NCBI GenBank assembly: GCA_945897915.1
Contig: CAMDGB010000014.1
Span: forward strand, 1 to 49,554
Source of the DNA: Chryseobacterium gleum
Lineage (GTDB): Bacteria; Bacteroidota; Bacteroidia; Flavobacteriales; Flavobacteriaceae
Reading direction: 5' to 3'
DNA length: 49,554 nt
Every line of letters starts with the position of its first letter. The stretch's first letter is position 1. This document shows, in pieces, positions 25,414-34,064 of this stretch. The notes beneath the pieces were generated by a model. That model saw nothing but the letters and a program-made list of their open reading frames with translations, searched no databases and was not told where the DNA came from. A program made the translations under genes and the position numbers.

Positions 25414-26127
25414 ATGTTAGACACCATTCAATTAGACAATATTTTATTTTTAGATATTGAAACGGTTCCTGAAACGGAACATTTTTCGGATTTAGATTCC
25501 GATTTTCAAGAACTTTTTGCACACAAAACGCAATACCAAAGAAAAGAAGACGTTTCTCCAGAAGAGTTTTACGAAAGAGCTGGTATTTGGGCCGAATTTG
25601 GTAAAATAATTTGTATTTCTGTTGGCTATTTTACGCAAAAAAATGGCGAAAGGCAATTTAGAGTCACCACCTTTCAAGGTGATGAAGAACGGATATTACT
25701 AGATTTTTCTAATTTGATAAACAATCATTTCAACTTGCCACAACACGTGATGTGCGGACATAATGTAAAAGAATTTGATCTTCCGTTTATCGCACGACGT
25801 ATGTTAATTCATGGCATAAAAATTCCAGCTAAATTAAATTTAATGGGTAAAAAACCATGGGAAGTGCCTCATTTAGATACGTTAGAATTATGGAAATTCG
25901 GTGATTATAAACACTTTACTTCTTTAAAATTACTAACCAAAGTGTTGGGTGTGCCTTCTCCTAAAGATGATATTGATGGAAGTGAAGTAGCAAAAGTTTT
26001 TTACAAGGACAAAGATATAGACCGAATTGCAACCTATTGCGAAAAAGATGTAATAGCTGTTGCGCAAATTATATTGAAGTTGCGATTGCAAAAATTGTTA
26101 ACTTCAGATGAAATTTTGAAAGTATAA
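25414..26127 (+). CDS. Predicted 3'-5' exonuclease (PolB-like DEDD fold)
   Basis: The 237-residue protein carries the three exonuclease motifs of the DEDDy superfamily: FLDIET (Asp14, Glu16), GHNVKEFDLPFIARR and a C-terminal CEKDVIAV. This matches the family annotated as 3'-5' exonuclease related to the PolB exonuclease domain, with no polymerase part. It probably trims or proofreads DNA or RNA in the cytoplasm; the actual substrate is unknown. It ends the plus-strand run with a strong bidirectional terminator. Confidence 0.83.
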   Translation: MLDTIQLDNILFLDIETVPETEHFSDLDSDFQELFAHKTQYQRKEDVSPEEFYERAGIWAEFGKIICISVGYFTQKNGERQFRVTTFQGDEERILLDFSNLINNHFNLPQHVMCGHNVKEFDLPFIARRMLIHGIKIPAKLNLMGKKPWEVPHLDTLELWKFGDYKHFTSLKLLTKVLGVPSPKDDIDGSEVAKVFYKDKDIDRIATYCEKDVIAVAQIILKLRLQKLLTSDEILKV

Positions 26128-26132
26128 GGCAT

Positions 26133-26166
26133 AAAAAAACCACGTAATAACTTACGTGGTTTTTTT
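26133..26166. terminator. Bidirectional terminator
   Basis: ACCACGTAA (26139-26147) pairs with TTACGTGGT (26152-26160) around a 4-nt loop, with A and T runs on either side. It closes the exonuclease operon on the plus strand and the YwqK-like gene on the minus strand. Confidence 0.9.
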
Positions 26167-26183
26167 GTAATTAATTTGCTTTT

Positions 26184-26534
26184 TTAGTTTCCTGCTAAAG
26201 CATTGGTGTTAAATTTTTTCACATCGGCAATTGCGTTATCAGAATATACTACTGCGTTTAATGCTTTTGTAGTATAAAAATTCCAAAGACCTGTTTTTTT
26301 ACCTTGTTCGAAAGAACCTTCCGAAACTAAATTTCCTGTTTCATCAAAAGATTTCCATAAACCATCTGCTTTTCCATCAATATAATTTCCTTGGTGCATT
26401 ACTTTTCCGTTAGAATGATAATACGTTACTTTTACTGTGTTTTCAGAAATTTGTTCTCCAACCGCCTCTGTTTCTTGAGCAAAACCAAAAGAAGTAAACA
26501 AAATCAAACCAAAAATTAGTGCTAAATTTTTCAT
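26184..26534 (-). CDS. Secreted MORN-variant (YwqK-like) repeat protein
   Basis: The 116-residue product has a cleavable signal peptide (KNLALIFGLILFTSFGFAQ). Repeats of the YxxGK-x-GxW type follow (HSNGKVMHQGNYIDGKADGLW, FDETGNLVSEGSFEQGKKTGLW). Such repeats are often annotated as YwqK antitoxin-like, but no toxin is nearby and the signal peptide argues for an exported protein. The Met at 26534 is chosen because it starts the signal peptide; the frame is open 75 nt further upstream. The function is unknown. Confidence 0.8.
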   Translation of the reverse strand: MKNLALIFGLILFTSFGFAQETEAVGEQISENTVKVTYYHSNGKVMHQGNYIDGKADGLWKSFDETGNLVSEGSFEQGKKTGLWNFYTTKALNAVVYSDNAIADVKKFNTNALAGN

Positions 26535-26634
26535 AATATTAGGTTTTATGATTAATAATGGTGTAAACCTACAACATATATTTACAATAACCAAACAAAA
26601 ACTTAACAATTCCGTAACATTAGAAAAAAGAGCA

Positions 26635-26665
26635 TAAAAAAAGCGATCTAATTAAGACCGCTTTT
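26635..26665 (-). terminator. Terminator of the beta-helix lipoprotein gene
   Basis: On the minus strand AAGCGGTCT and AGATCGCTT form a 9-bp stem with one G-T pair (26641-26649 with 26655-26663), followed by a run of T. It lies about 20 nt after the stop. Confidence 0.7.
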
Positions 26666-26685
26666 GATATTTATTTTGGGATTAA

Positions 26686-27885
26686 TTATTGAATTAAATT
26701 AACTCCGTTTATTGTTGACCATGCACCACCAACTAAAGTAGCACCAGTAGCAGTTGTACTAGTAGTCCAGTTTGTAGCTGGAACAAAACTTGTAGCAGAC
26801 GTTGTAAAAGTAGGATTACCAGAGATAAAGATATTATCTGTGTTTGAAATTTTTACATTGTTTAATTTAATTTTACCACCAGTAACTTGACTTGTGTTAG
26901 TAATTAAATCTAAAATTTGAATAGCGCCACCATTAAAAGCAGGAGTAATTTGGCTTTTGTAACCATCAATTATGATATTACTAAAATCCCCATTACCATG
27001 TTTTTTAAATTGGAAAGCATCTAATTGTACTTCACTTTGAGCTTCTGTAATTGTACCTGTAGCTCTTTTCAAAGTAATATTTGTAACTACCGGCCAAAAT
27101 GCATTATCAACGCTTTTAGCTTCTGCTTCAATTCCGTAGTTACCTTTAACAGTTTGGTAAGCATACCAGTTTGTATTATTTTGTCCTCTCCAACCATCTT
27201 GCCAGTCAAAAGCATCATCAGAGTTTCCGTAAGAAATAGCATGTTTTAAACTTGCAGTTCCCCCGTAAAATTCAAAACCATCATCATTTCCTTTGTAAGA
27301 AACTAAGTTTTCTAAAGTTGTACCTGAACCTACAGAGTAAAAAGAAAACCCATTGTGTTCTTTATTGTTAGAAGTAATTACTTTACCAGCATACTCTACT
27401 CTTACATATTTTAAAGAACCACCATTATGAGTTGGGTTTGACCCACCATATGTTTTTAATAATCCATCTTCTGAAACAGCTGTCTGAGGAGCTGCTGCAG
27501 TTGCAGAGTTTACAATTGGTGCATCACCATACATAATGATACCCGCCCAGTCTCCTGGAGTTTTTTGTACTGAAGTAAATACAATAGGTTCTGATGCAGT
27601 ACCATTTGCAATTAATTGTCCACCGTTTAAAACGATTAATCCTGATTCACCTGTAGTAGCGTCAGCTGTAATTGTTGAACCTGCTTCAAATGTTACGGTT
27701 ACTCCAGACGGAATTTGAACCATTCCTTTTAAAGTATAGTTACCAAAAGCGTATACTTTACTAGCTGTAAAGTTACCAGTGATTTCTCCAGTTGCTGGAG
27801 TTCTTACAGGAGTTTCTTCTTCGTCATCAGAACAACCTGTAAAGATTGATGCCAAGATTGCAAGGCTAAATACTAATTTTTTCAT
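26686..27885 (-). CDS. Surface-exposed beta-helix lipoprotein, partner of TonB receptor
   Basis: This 399-residue protein has a lipoprotein signal ending TGC (Cys18). The acidic run SDDEEE follows at once and resembles the flavobacterial lipoprotein export signal that sends proteins to the cell surface. The rest is Gly/Asn/Thr-rich with repeating beta segments (VTFEAGSTITADATTGESG, LVSYKGNDDGFEFYGG), as in right-handed beta-helix proteins. No catalytic residues are recognised. It lies 97 nt downstream of the TonB receptor and in the same direction, so it is probably an accessory binding or processing protein for that receptor. It may be called multidrug transporter in some databases, which the sequence does not support. 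Confidence 0.78.
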   Translation of the reverse strand: MKKLVFSLAILASIFTGCSDDEEETPVRTPATGEITGNFTASKVYAFGNYTLKGMVQIPSGVTVTFEAGSTITADATTGESGLIVLNGGQLIANGTASEPIVFTSVQKTPGDWAGIIMYGDAPIVNSATAAAPQTAVSEDGLLKTYGGSNPTHNGGSLKYVRVEYAGKVITSNNKEHNGFSFYSVGSGTTLENLVSYKGNDDGFEFYGGTASLKHAISYGNSDDAFDWQDGWRGQNNTNWYAYQTVKGNYGIEAEAKSVDNAFWPVVTNITLKRATGTITEAQSEVQLDAFQFKKHGNGDFSNIIIDGYKSQITPAFNGGAIQILDLITNTSQVTGGKIKLNNVKISNTDNIFISGNPTFTTSATSFVPATNWTTSTTATGATLVGGAWSTINGVNLIQ

Positions 27886-27982
27886 TGTGTTTAGTTTTAT
27901 TGTTTAATGCAAATATATAAGGTAAGTTATAATTAAAAGTGATATTAAAATTAAGAATATATTAAATAAATGTTATGTGTTT

Positions 27983-30778
27983 TTAGAAGGTATACCCTAA
28001 ATTAAAGGAAAAGCCTACGCCTTTTTTGAAATCTCTAATTGTTAAGTCAGTTTCCGTAATGTTAATTTTACTTTGGCTTCCTAATTCAATTTGATATAAT
28101 GGGTTTAATAAGTTATCAGCAGATAATTTTAAGTCCCAATTTTTTCCAATTTTATTACCCCATACAAAATCTAATTTGCTAAAAGGCATTTCGTAATAAT
28201 GATCTAATCCGTTAGTTCCAATAGCATAAATTCTTTTTCCGTAAACATTGTACACAATAGTCATGGTGTTTTTCCAGTTTTTATTGAAATCAAAATCATA
28301 TTTTAAATCAGCGTTTACTATCCACGGCGAAGCGCCTTGAAGATTTCTTGAAGGATTTGCGTCAACAGCAATTGTTTCAGGGCTATTTACAGTATTAATA
28401 TTTACTTTAGAATACATTAAAGTCGTGTTTAAACCTAATGAGAAGTCTTGAAATGATTTAGAAATTTTTTCTAATTGTAATAAAAATTCAATTTCGGCTC
28501 CAAATAATACTGCTTTTTTAGAATTATCGTAAGAGATAATTTGACCGCCACTACCAGCAGAAGGAATAAATACTCTTTCAATTGGATTTTGAATAAATTT
28601 TGAAAACGCACCAACTACAAATAATTCTTTAGCTGTAGGGAAAATTTCATATTTTAAATCAAAATTTATGTTTTCACTATTTTTAATATTTGTATTACCT
28701 TGTTCGATAGTTCCGTCAGGATTCACAAATTCCAAAGGATATGCTTCCATAATAACAGGTCTTGTTATTGTTTTAGATCCTGCAAAACGTAAATTACTAT
28801 TGTCATTTAAAGCATATTTCACATTTAACGATGGTAAGATGTCAATTTTATTAACTTTTTTGATAATAAACGCGTCATCAAAACTACCAGATTCTTTGTA
28901 TTTAGTTTCTCTGTTTGTTTGTTCTGCTCTTGCACCAAAATTTAAGTCAACTTTTTCACCAAATTTCCAAGCCATATCAAAATATCCCGCATTCACTACT
29001 TCATTCAATTTTGTTTTATAGGTTGCGTTTGTACCTTCATTATAGGTAAAACTATTATTCCCTAATTCATTAGATAATGCTGCGTCAGCCGAGTTTGTTG
29101 GAAAAGTAACCCCTCCAGTTGAAGTTGGTGTTGGAATTGAAACTAAAAATCTAAAAGAAGATTCTACACTGTTCACATAACCATTATATCCAACTGTTAA
29201 TTTGTTAGATTTGTCAATATCTTCATTTCCAAATTTCCAAGAATATTCTAATAATCCTGATGCATTAAACTTACCATCGAAGTTTAAAAACTGTCTAAAA
29301 ATACTATTTCCTGAATAACTTACATTTGTTGTGTTTTCGTCAACTTTTATTCCTTTAAATGATTTTCTATCCGGTAATTGGTAATTGGTTTTAGTAAACG
29401 AACCTCCAGCTTTTATATTATGTCTTTCGTTTTTAGATAATTTATAATTCCCAAATAATTGTGTGTTTAAATAATCGGTTTCTTGTAATTCATTAATTCT
29501 AATGAATGTATTGTTTTGATTTGCAGCTCCATTTACAGAACCTGTTTGGTCTTGGATGGTATTATCTGTAGTTTTTAAATAAAACGTGTTTGAAGTTAAG
29601 ATTAACCTATCTGTTTTATAATTTAAAGCCACTAAAGCAGAACCATTTGTAGAATATTTATATTGTTTAAAATATAAATTGTTGTCATAGTTACCTTGTG
29701 CGGTATTGAACAAACGATTTACACCTTCTCTAACTTGAAATTTGTTGTCAAAGTTTAAAGATAGTAAGTATTTAAAAACGTTTTTGTTTTTACCAATATT
29801 GAACTTTTCGTTATGTGTAACCCCGATACTTGTGTTTAATGGTGAATTCGAACTCTCCACATCAAAACCTGAACCAAAACTATTTCGTGATTGACTCGGT
29901 GTTAATGTTAAATAAGCAGGACTACTTCCAAAAATTTTAGGTAAATCCCTTTCATTTCCAGAAAAACCAAAGAAATCACTTGTTCCTTTTGCGTCTTTGG
30001 ACATTAAAAATTTACTTAAATTATTATTTGTAGTATAACCCGCACCAATATTAAATTTAGTTTGGCTTTTTTCACCTGTTGAAGTAATAATATTAAATGT
30101 TCCTCCTGCAAAATCACCGTATAAATTAGTATTAAATGTTTTGTATGTTTCAATAATTCCAACAATATCAGTTGGGAAAATATCTAAAGGGATGATTTTT
30201 TTAAAAGGGTTATTTGAAGGAACCGCTAATCCATTAATTAACAAATTATTATATCTGTCTTCAAGTCCTCTTACAAAAATTCCTCTTCCGTCTACTTTTG
30301 AAATACCAGTTACTTTAGTTAATCCTTCTTCTACATCACTAATTCCTTTACGAGACATTTCTTGAGCGCCAATGCTTTGTTTAATTTCTACTGCTTTCTG
30401 TTGGTCTTTCAATAAAGCGGTTTCTTTGGTTTTACTAGTTGAACCTTTGATAACAACGCCTTCAATACTATTTGAGTTTTCTTGTAACGCTACGTTTTCA
30501 GTAATGGTTTCATCTGCAGCTACGGTTACATTTTTTTCAAAAGTTTTATACCCTATAAAAGCATATACTATTGTATATTTTCCTGGTTTCATAGCAATTT
30601 CATAAAAACCATTAATGTCAGACTCAGCATTTAGCATGGTTCCTTTTAAGGACACTGATACAAAACCAACAGGTTGTTTGCTGTCTTTGTCTGTAATTAA
30701 ACCAGTAACTTTAGCTGTGTTTTGAGCGAAAGAGATTATTGTAAGGAATAATCCAATAAGTAGAAATTTTAATTTCAT
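27983..30778 (-). CDS. TonB-dependent outer membrane receptor with carboxypeptidase-regulatory-like N-terminus
   Basis: The 931-residue product has a signal peptide (KLKFLLIGLFLTIISFAQ), a CarboxypepD_reg-like beta domain at about 25-105, and a plug domain with GIFVRGLEDRYNNLLINGLAVP. The rest is a long beta-barrel ending in an aromatic residue (GYTF), the signal for outer-membrane insertion. It imports a substrate that cannot be read from sequence. The frame is open to 30814, but the Met at 30778 begins the signal peptide. Upstream is a -7 box without a -33 box, then five half-sites at 11-bp period shared with a divergent PhoB/PhoR-like system, which suggests activator control and possibly phosphate or phosphate-ester uptake. 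Confidence 0.87.
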   Translation of the reverse strand: MKLKFLLIGLFLTIISFAQNTAKVTGLITDKDSKQPVGFVSVSLKGTMLNAESDINGFYEIAMKPGKYTIVYAFIGYKTFEKNVTVAADETITENVALQENSNSIEGVVIKGSTSKTKETALLKDQQKAVEIKQSIGAQEMSRKGISDVEEGLTKVTGISKVDGRGIFVRGLEDRYNNLLINGLAVPSNNPFKKIIPLDIFPTDIVGIIETYKTFNTNLYGDFAGGTFNIITSTGEKSQTKFNIGAGYTTNNNLSKFLMSKDAKGTSDFFGFSGNERDLPKIFGSSPAYLTLTPSQSRNSFGSGFDVESSNSPLNTSIGVTHNEKFNIGKNKNVFKYLLSLNFDNKFQVREGVNRLFNTAQGNYDNNLYFKQYKYSTNGSALVALNYKTDRLILTSNTFYLKTTDNTIQDQTGSVNGAANQNNTFIRINELQETDYLNTQLFGNYKLSKNERHNIKAGGSFTKTNYQLPDRKSFKGIKVDENTTNVSYSGNSIFRQFLNFDGKFNASGLLEYSWKFGNEDIDKSNKLTVGYNGYVNSVESSFRFLVSIPTPTSTGGVTFPTNSADAALSNELGNNSFTYNEGTNATYKTKLNEVVNAGYFDMAWKFGEKVDLNFGARAEQTNRETKYKESGSFDDAFIIKKVNKIDILPSLNVKYALNDNSNLRFAGSKTITRPVIMEAYPLEFVNPDGTIEQGNTNIKNSENINFDLKYEIFPTAKELFVVGAFSKFIQNPIERVFIPSAGSGGQIISYDNSKKAVLFGAEIEFLLQLEKISKSFQDFSLGLNTTLMYSKVNINTVNSPETIAVDANPSRNLQGASPWIVNADLKYDFDFNKNWKNTMTIVYNVYGKRIYAIGTNGLDHYYEMPFSKLDFVWGNKIGKNWDLKLSADNLLNPLYQIELGSQSKINITETDLTIRDFKKGVGFSFNLGYTF

Positions 30779-30799
30779 GAGTTCAAGTTTATTTTGTTG

Positions 30800-30807
30800 C
30801 AAAAATA
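30800..30807 (-). promoter_or_regulatory. -7 promoter element of the TonB receptor
   Basis: On the minus strand this reads TATTTTTG, matching TAnnTTTG, 21 nt upstream of the start codon. There is no TTG at the usual -33 distance; the 11-bp repeat array begins there instead. Confidence 0.6.
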
Positions 30808-30827
30808 GAACCACCTCAATTATCTTA

Positions 30828-30879
30828 ATGTTACTTAGAGGTTATTTATTAGTTTCTATACTGTTAAGATACCGTTAAC
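30828..30879. promoter_or_regulatory. Five half-sites at exact 11-bp period (Pho-box-like operator)
   Basis: GTTA occurs at 30830, 30841, 30863 and 30874, and GTTT at 30852, so all five start exactly 11 bp apart. The best pair, CTGTTAA-GATA-CCGTTAA, has the 7-bp repeat plus 4-bp spacer build of the enterobacterial Pho box; on the other strand it reads as TTAAC repeats. OmpR/PhoB-type regulators bind such direct repeats on one face of DNA. It lies between the TonB receptor and the response regulator gene and overlaps where the receptor's -33 box should be. Confidence 0.65.
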
Positions 30880-30968
30880 AGATTAAATAATAGTAAACAA
30901 GTAATTAATGTCATTTTTATATATAATTTTACACAAGTTAAATTATTTTAATTACTTTTATATTCATT

Positions 30969-31664
30969 ATGAAAAAGAAAGACATAAAAATATTATTGGT
31001 TGATGACGAACCGGATATTCTAGAAATTGTTGGTTATAATTTAGAGCAAGCGGGCTACCACGTTACCAAAGCAGAAAATGGTAAAGAAGCTGTTAAACTT
31101 GCTATAAAAGTAAAACCCCACCTTATTATTATGGATGTAATGATGCCAGAAATGGACGGAATGGAAGCGTGTGAAAAAATTAGAGAAATTCCAGAATTAA
31201 AAGATACCATCATTACCTTTCTTACTGCTAGAAGCGAAGATTATTCGCAAGTAGCTGGTTTTGAAGTTGGTGCAGACGATTATATTGCAAAACCTATCAA
31301 ACCAAAGTTATTAGTTAGCAAGGTAAAAGGGCTATTACGCAGATTAAAAGACGCTGAACTTGAAAATTCCGAAACATTAACGGTTGGAAATCTTCAAATT
31401 AACCGTGAAGAATATAAAATTATTAAAGACGGCGTAACTATTGTCTTACCAAGAAAAGAATTTGAATTATTATATTTATTGGCTTCAAAACCAGGCAAAG
31501 TGTTCACCAGATCCGAAATTTTAGATAAAGTTTGGGGCAATGAAGTTATTGTAGGCGGTAGAACCATAGATGTTCACATCAGAAAACTTAGAGAAAAAAT
31601 TGACGAAGATGTATTTAAAACCATCAAAGGAGTGGGATACAAAATTGAATTAAATGGCGATTAG
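30969..31664 (+). CDS. OmpR/PhoB-family response regulator
   Basis: The 231-residue regulator has a receiver domain with the acidic pair Asp12/Asp13, phospho-acceptor Asp56, Thr86 and Lys108. A winged-helix DNA-binding domain follows (LPRKEFELLYLLASKPGKVF, GGRTIDVHIRKLREKI, IKGVGYKIE). It is closest to the PhoB/PhoP subgroup. Its last 11 nt overlap the histidine kinase gene, so the pair is one operon. The divergent intergenic region holds 11-bp phased repeats that would suit binding by this class of protein to control the TonB receptor, possibly also itself. Confidence 0.9.
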   Translation: MKKKDIKILLVDDEPDILEIVGYNLEQAGYHVTKAENGKEAVKLAIKVKPHLIIMDVMMPEMDGMEACEKIREIPELKDTIITFLTARSEDYSQVAGFEVGADDYIAKPIKPKLLVSKVKGLLRRLKDAELENSETLTVGNLQINREEYKIIKDGVTIVLPRKEFELLYLLASKPGKVFTRSEILDKVWGNEVIVGGRTIDVHIRKLREKIDEDVFKTIKGVGYKIELNGD

Positions 31665-32700
31665 TTTTAAAAAATCATACAAATTCGCCTTTAAATCTTC
31701 GCTTTACATTTCTTTTTTCGTTATCATAAGTTTGTTGATTTATCATAATTTCATTGAGCTAGTAGACTATTTGATACTAATAGTTTTTCCGATTACGCTA
31801 TTCTTTTTTAGTTTTTTTCTAATGCAATATCGTGTAGAGGTTTTCATCTACAAAAGAATAAAAAAATTATATGATGAGGTTTCTTTATTAGACGCCACTT
31901 CTTTACAAAACAAAACAGTGACTACTGACGTTTCTACATTAACTAATGACATTAGAAACTTTGCCAAAGAGAAAAAAATCGAAATTGAATCCTTAAATAT
32001 TCGTGAAGAATATAGAAGAGAATTTTTGGGCAATATTTCTCACGAATTAAAAACACCTTTATTTACGGTTCAAGGCTATTTAGAAACACTTATCGAAGGC
32101 GGCGCCATTAAAGACAAAGCCCTACGTGTAAAATATATTGCACGCGCATCAAAAGGCGTTGAAAGACTAATTAATATTGTGCAAGATTTAGATATGATTT
32201 CTAAATTTGAAATTGGTGATTTAAACATAGATATCGAAGGATTTGATATTATTGCCGAAATTCAAAACGTTTTTGACCTTTTAGAAATGAAAGCCGATGC
32301 CAAAAACATCATTTTAATGTTCGATGAAAAGTACATTTCTCCTATAATTGTTTATGCCGATAAAGATAAAATTCAGCAAGTTTTAACCAACTTAGTCATG
32401 AATTCAATCAAATACGGAAAAGAAAACGGAACTACAGAAATTGCGGTTGAGAAAATAAGTAAAACGAAAATTTTAGTGCGCATTTACGATAACGGACAAG
32501 GAATTGAACAACAACACATGTCTAGAATCTTTGAACGTTTTTATAGAGTTAACAAAAGCGGCTCAAGAGAAGAGGGCGGTTCTGGCTTGGGCTTAGCCAT
32601 CGTAAAACACATTATTGAAGCACACAACGAAAAAATATTTGTGCAAAGCACGCATCAAATAGGTTCTGAGTTTTCGTTTACCTTGAAAACAAGTAAATAA
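31654..32700 (+). CDS. PhoR-like sensor histidine kinase
   Basis: This 348-residue kinase has two adjacent membrane helices (about 13-30 and 37-57) with almost no periplasmic loop and no HAMP or PAS domain. The H box is NISHELKTPL with phospho-acceptor His130, the N box contains Asn250, and G boxes DNGQGI and GSGLGLAIVKHI complete the ATPase. The tiny external loop argues that it senses membrane state or a partner protein rather than a soluble ligand, as proposed for PhoR-type kinases that read the phosphate transporter. It overlaps the response regulator by 11 nt. Confidence 0.9.
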   Translation: MAISFKKSYKFAFKSSLYISFFVIISLLIYHNFIELVDYLILIVFPITLFFFSFFLMQYRVEVFIYKRIKKLYDEVSLLDATSLQNKTVTTDVSTLTNDIRNFAKEKKIEIESLNIREEYRREFLGNISHELKTPLFTVQGYLETLIEGGAIKDKALRVKYIARASKGVERLINIVQDLDMISKFEIGDLNIDIEGFDIIAEIQNVFDLLEMKADAKNIILMFDEKYISPIIVYADKDKIQQVLTNLVMNSIKYGKENGTTEIAVEKISKTKILVRIYDNGQGIEQQHMSRIFERFYRVNKSGSREEGGSGLGLAIVKHIIEAHNEKIFVQSTHQIGSEFSFTLKTSK

Positions 32701-32734
32701 TTGCCCAACCAAAACTTTAATTTTTATACTTTTG
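32701..32734 (+). promoter_or_regulatory. Promoter of the trmB operon
   Basis: TTG (32701-32703), a 23-nt spacer and TACTTTTG (32727-32734) fit the Bacteroidetes pattern at the long end of the spacing range. It begins directly after the kinase stop codon. Confidence 0.5.
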
Positions 32735-32753
32735 TAGGATAAAATTAATTGTT

Positions 32754-33428
32754 GTGGGGAGTAAAAATAAATTAAAAAGATTCAACGAAAATGTAACGTT
32801 TTCAAACGTTTTTCAACCAACTCGTGAAGAAGTAGTTACTGATAGTTTAGCATTAAAAGGAAAATGGAATTCGGATTTCTTTAAAAATAATAATCCAATT
32901 GTATTAGAATTAGGCTGTGGAAAAGGCGAATATGCTGTAGGATTAGCAGAAAAATTCCCAAACAAAAACTTTATTGGAATTGACATTAAAGGTGCCCGAT
33001 TTTGGCGCGGTGCTAAAACCGCTGTTGAAAATGGGTTACATAACGTGGCTTTTCTTCGTACTCAAATTGAATTAATTAAGCATTGTTTTGATGAAAATGA
33101 AGTAGATGAAATTTGGATTACTTTTCCAGATCCGCAAATAAAATACAAACGCACCAAGCACCGAATGACCAATTCTGAATTTCTTCAGAATTATAAAAAA
33201 ATACTAAAACCAAATGGTTTGATGCATTTAAAAACCGATAGCGAATTTATGCATGGCTACACTTTGGGCTTATTACACGGTGAAGGACACGAAGTTTTAT
33301 ACGCCAACCATAACGTTTACAATAACGCCGGAGCACCAGAAGAAGTAACCGGGATTCAAACTTTTTATGAAAACCAGTATTTAAAAATAAACAAAAGCAT
33401 CACTTACATTCAATTTAAAATTAAATAA
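32754..33428 (+). CDS. trmB: tRNA (guanine-46-N7)-methyltransferase
   Basis: TrmB methylates G46 in the variable loop of tRNAs using SAM. The 224-residue protein has the SAM motif LELGCGKGEYAVGLA, the RFWRGAKTA segment and the catalytic-region FPDPQIKYKRTKHRM. The start is GTG, giving MGSKNKLKRFNE, which matches the usual family start; no ATG is available nearby. The stop TAA overlaps the ATG of the LysE gene (TAATG). Confidence 0.94.
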   Translation: MGSKNKLKRFNENVTFSNVFQPTREEVVTDSLALKGKWNSDFFKNNNPIVLELGCGKGEYAVGLAEKFPNKNFIGIDIKGARFWRGAKTAVENGLHNVAFLRTQIELIKHCFDENEVDEIWITFPDPQIKYKRTKHRMTNSEFLQNYKKILKPNGLMHLKTDSEFMHGYTLGLLHGEGHEVLYANHNVYNNAGAPEEVTGIQTFYENQYLKINKSITYIQFKIK

Positions 33429-34063
33429 TGTCGATATTTTTAGCTTTTGCATTTGCAGTTTTGTTTTCATTTGTGGGGGTTTTGCCTCCAGGAATTGTAA
33501 ACATGACGGTGGCCAATTATAGCGTAAAAAAATCACTAAAAAAAGCAAGAAAATTTATAAATGGCGCCATTCTAATTGTATTTATTCAAAGTATTTTAGG
33601 GTTTTACTTTGCCACTTTTTTAGAAAGTCATCCGCAAGTAATGCAAAATTTAAAGTTAGTTGGAAGCTTAGTTTTTATATTATTAACCTTATTTTTTTTA
33701 GGTAAGGGTATTCAAAACGCCATTCACGCCAAAGACGCAATAAAAAAGAAGGCATCAAAAAGCAAACTAAAACCATTTTTTCACGGGATTTTTATTTCTG
33801 GACTAAATATTTTTCCAATTCCATATTATGCGTTTGTAAGCTTATATTTATCTGCTTTTCTTGAAGATTTTTTCACTAATTTAGTTGGTTTAGCATTTGT
33901 TTTTGGCACAACTTTAGGAACATTTATTGTATTTATGGGGTATGCTTTTTTGTTCAGAAAAATCAAACATAAAGTTACTTTTTTTATTCAAAATATTAAT
34001 TTTATAATTGCTATCATTACTGGACTAATTGCTGTTTTCACCATTTATAATCTGAATAATTAA
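33428..34063 (+). CDS. LysE-family transporter
   Basis: The 211-residue membrane protein has about six hydrophobic helices. The first contains the conserved VGVLPPGIVNMTVANY, the PPGP-like signature of the LysE/RhtB exporter family. These proteins export amino acids or related small molecules. The basic cytoplasmic loop (AIKKKASKSKLK) separates the two halves. The start overlaps the trmB stop, and the next gene follows after 1 nt, so it is inside a trmB-lysE-atl operon. The substrate is unknown. Confidence 0.83.
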   Translation: MSIFLAFAFAVLFSFVGVLPPGIVNMTVANYSVKKSLKKARKFINGAILIVFIQSILGFYFATFLESHPQVMQNLKLVGSLVFILLTLFFLGKGIQNAIHAKDAIKKKASKSKLKPFFHGIFISGLNIFPIPYYAFVSLYLSAFLEDFFTNLVGLAFVFGTTLGTFIVFMGYAFLFRKIKHKVTFFIQNINFIIAIITGLIAVFTIYNLNN

Positions 34064-34064
34064 G

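Noticed and set aside
26184..26534. Toxin-antitoxin module (YwqK antitoxin annotation).
   Set aside because: There is no toxin gene next to it and the protein has a clear signal peptide.
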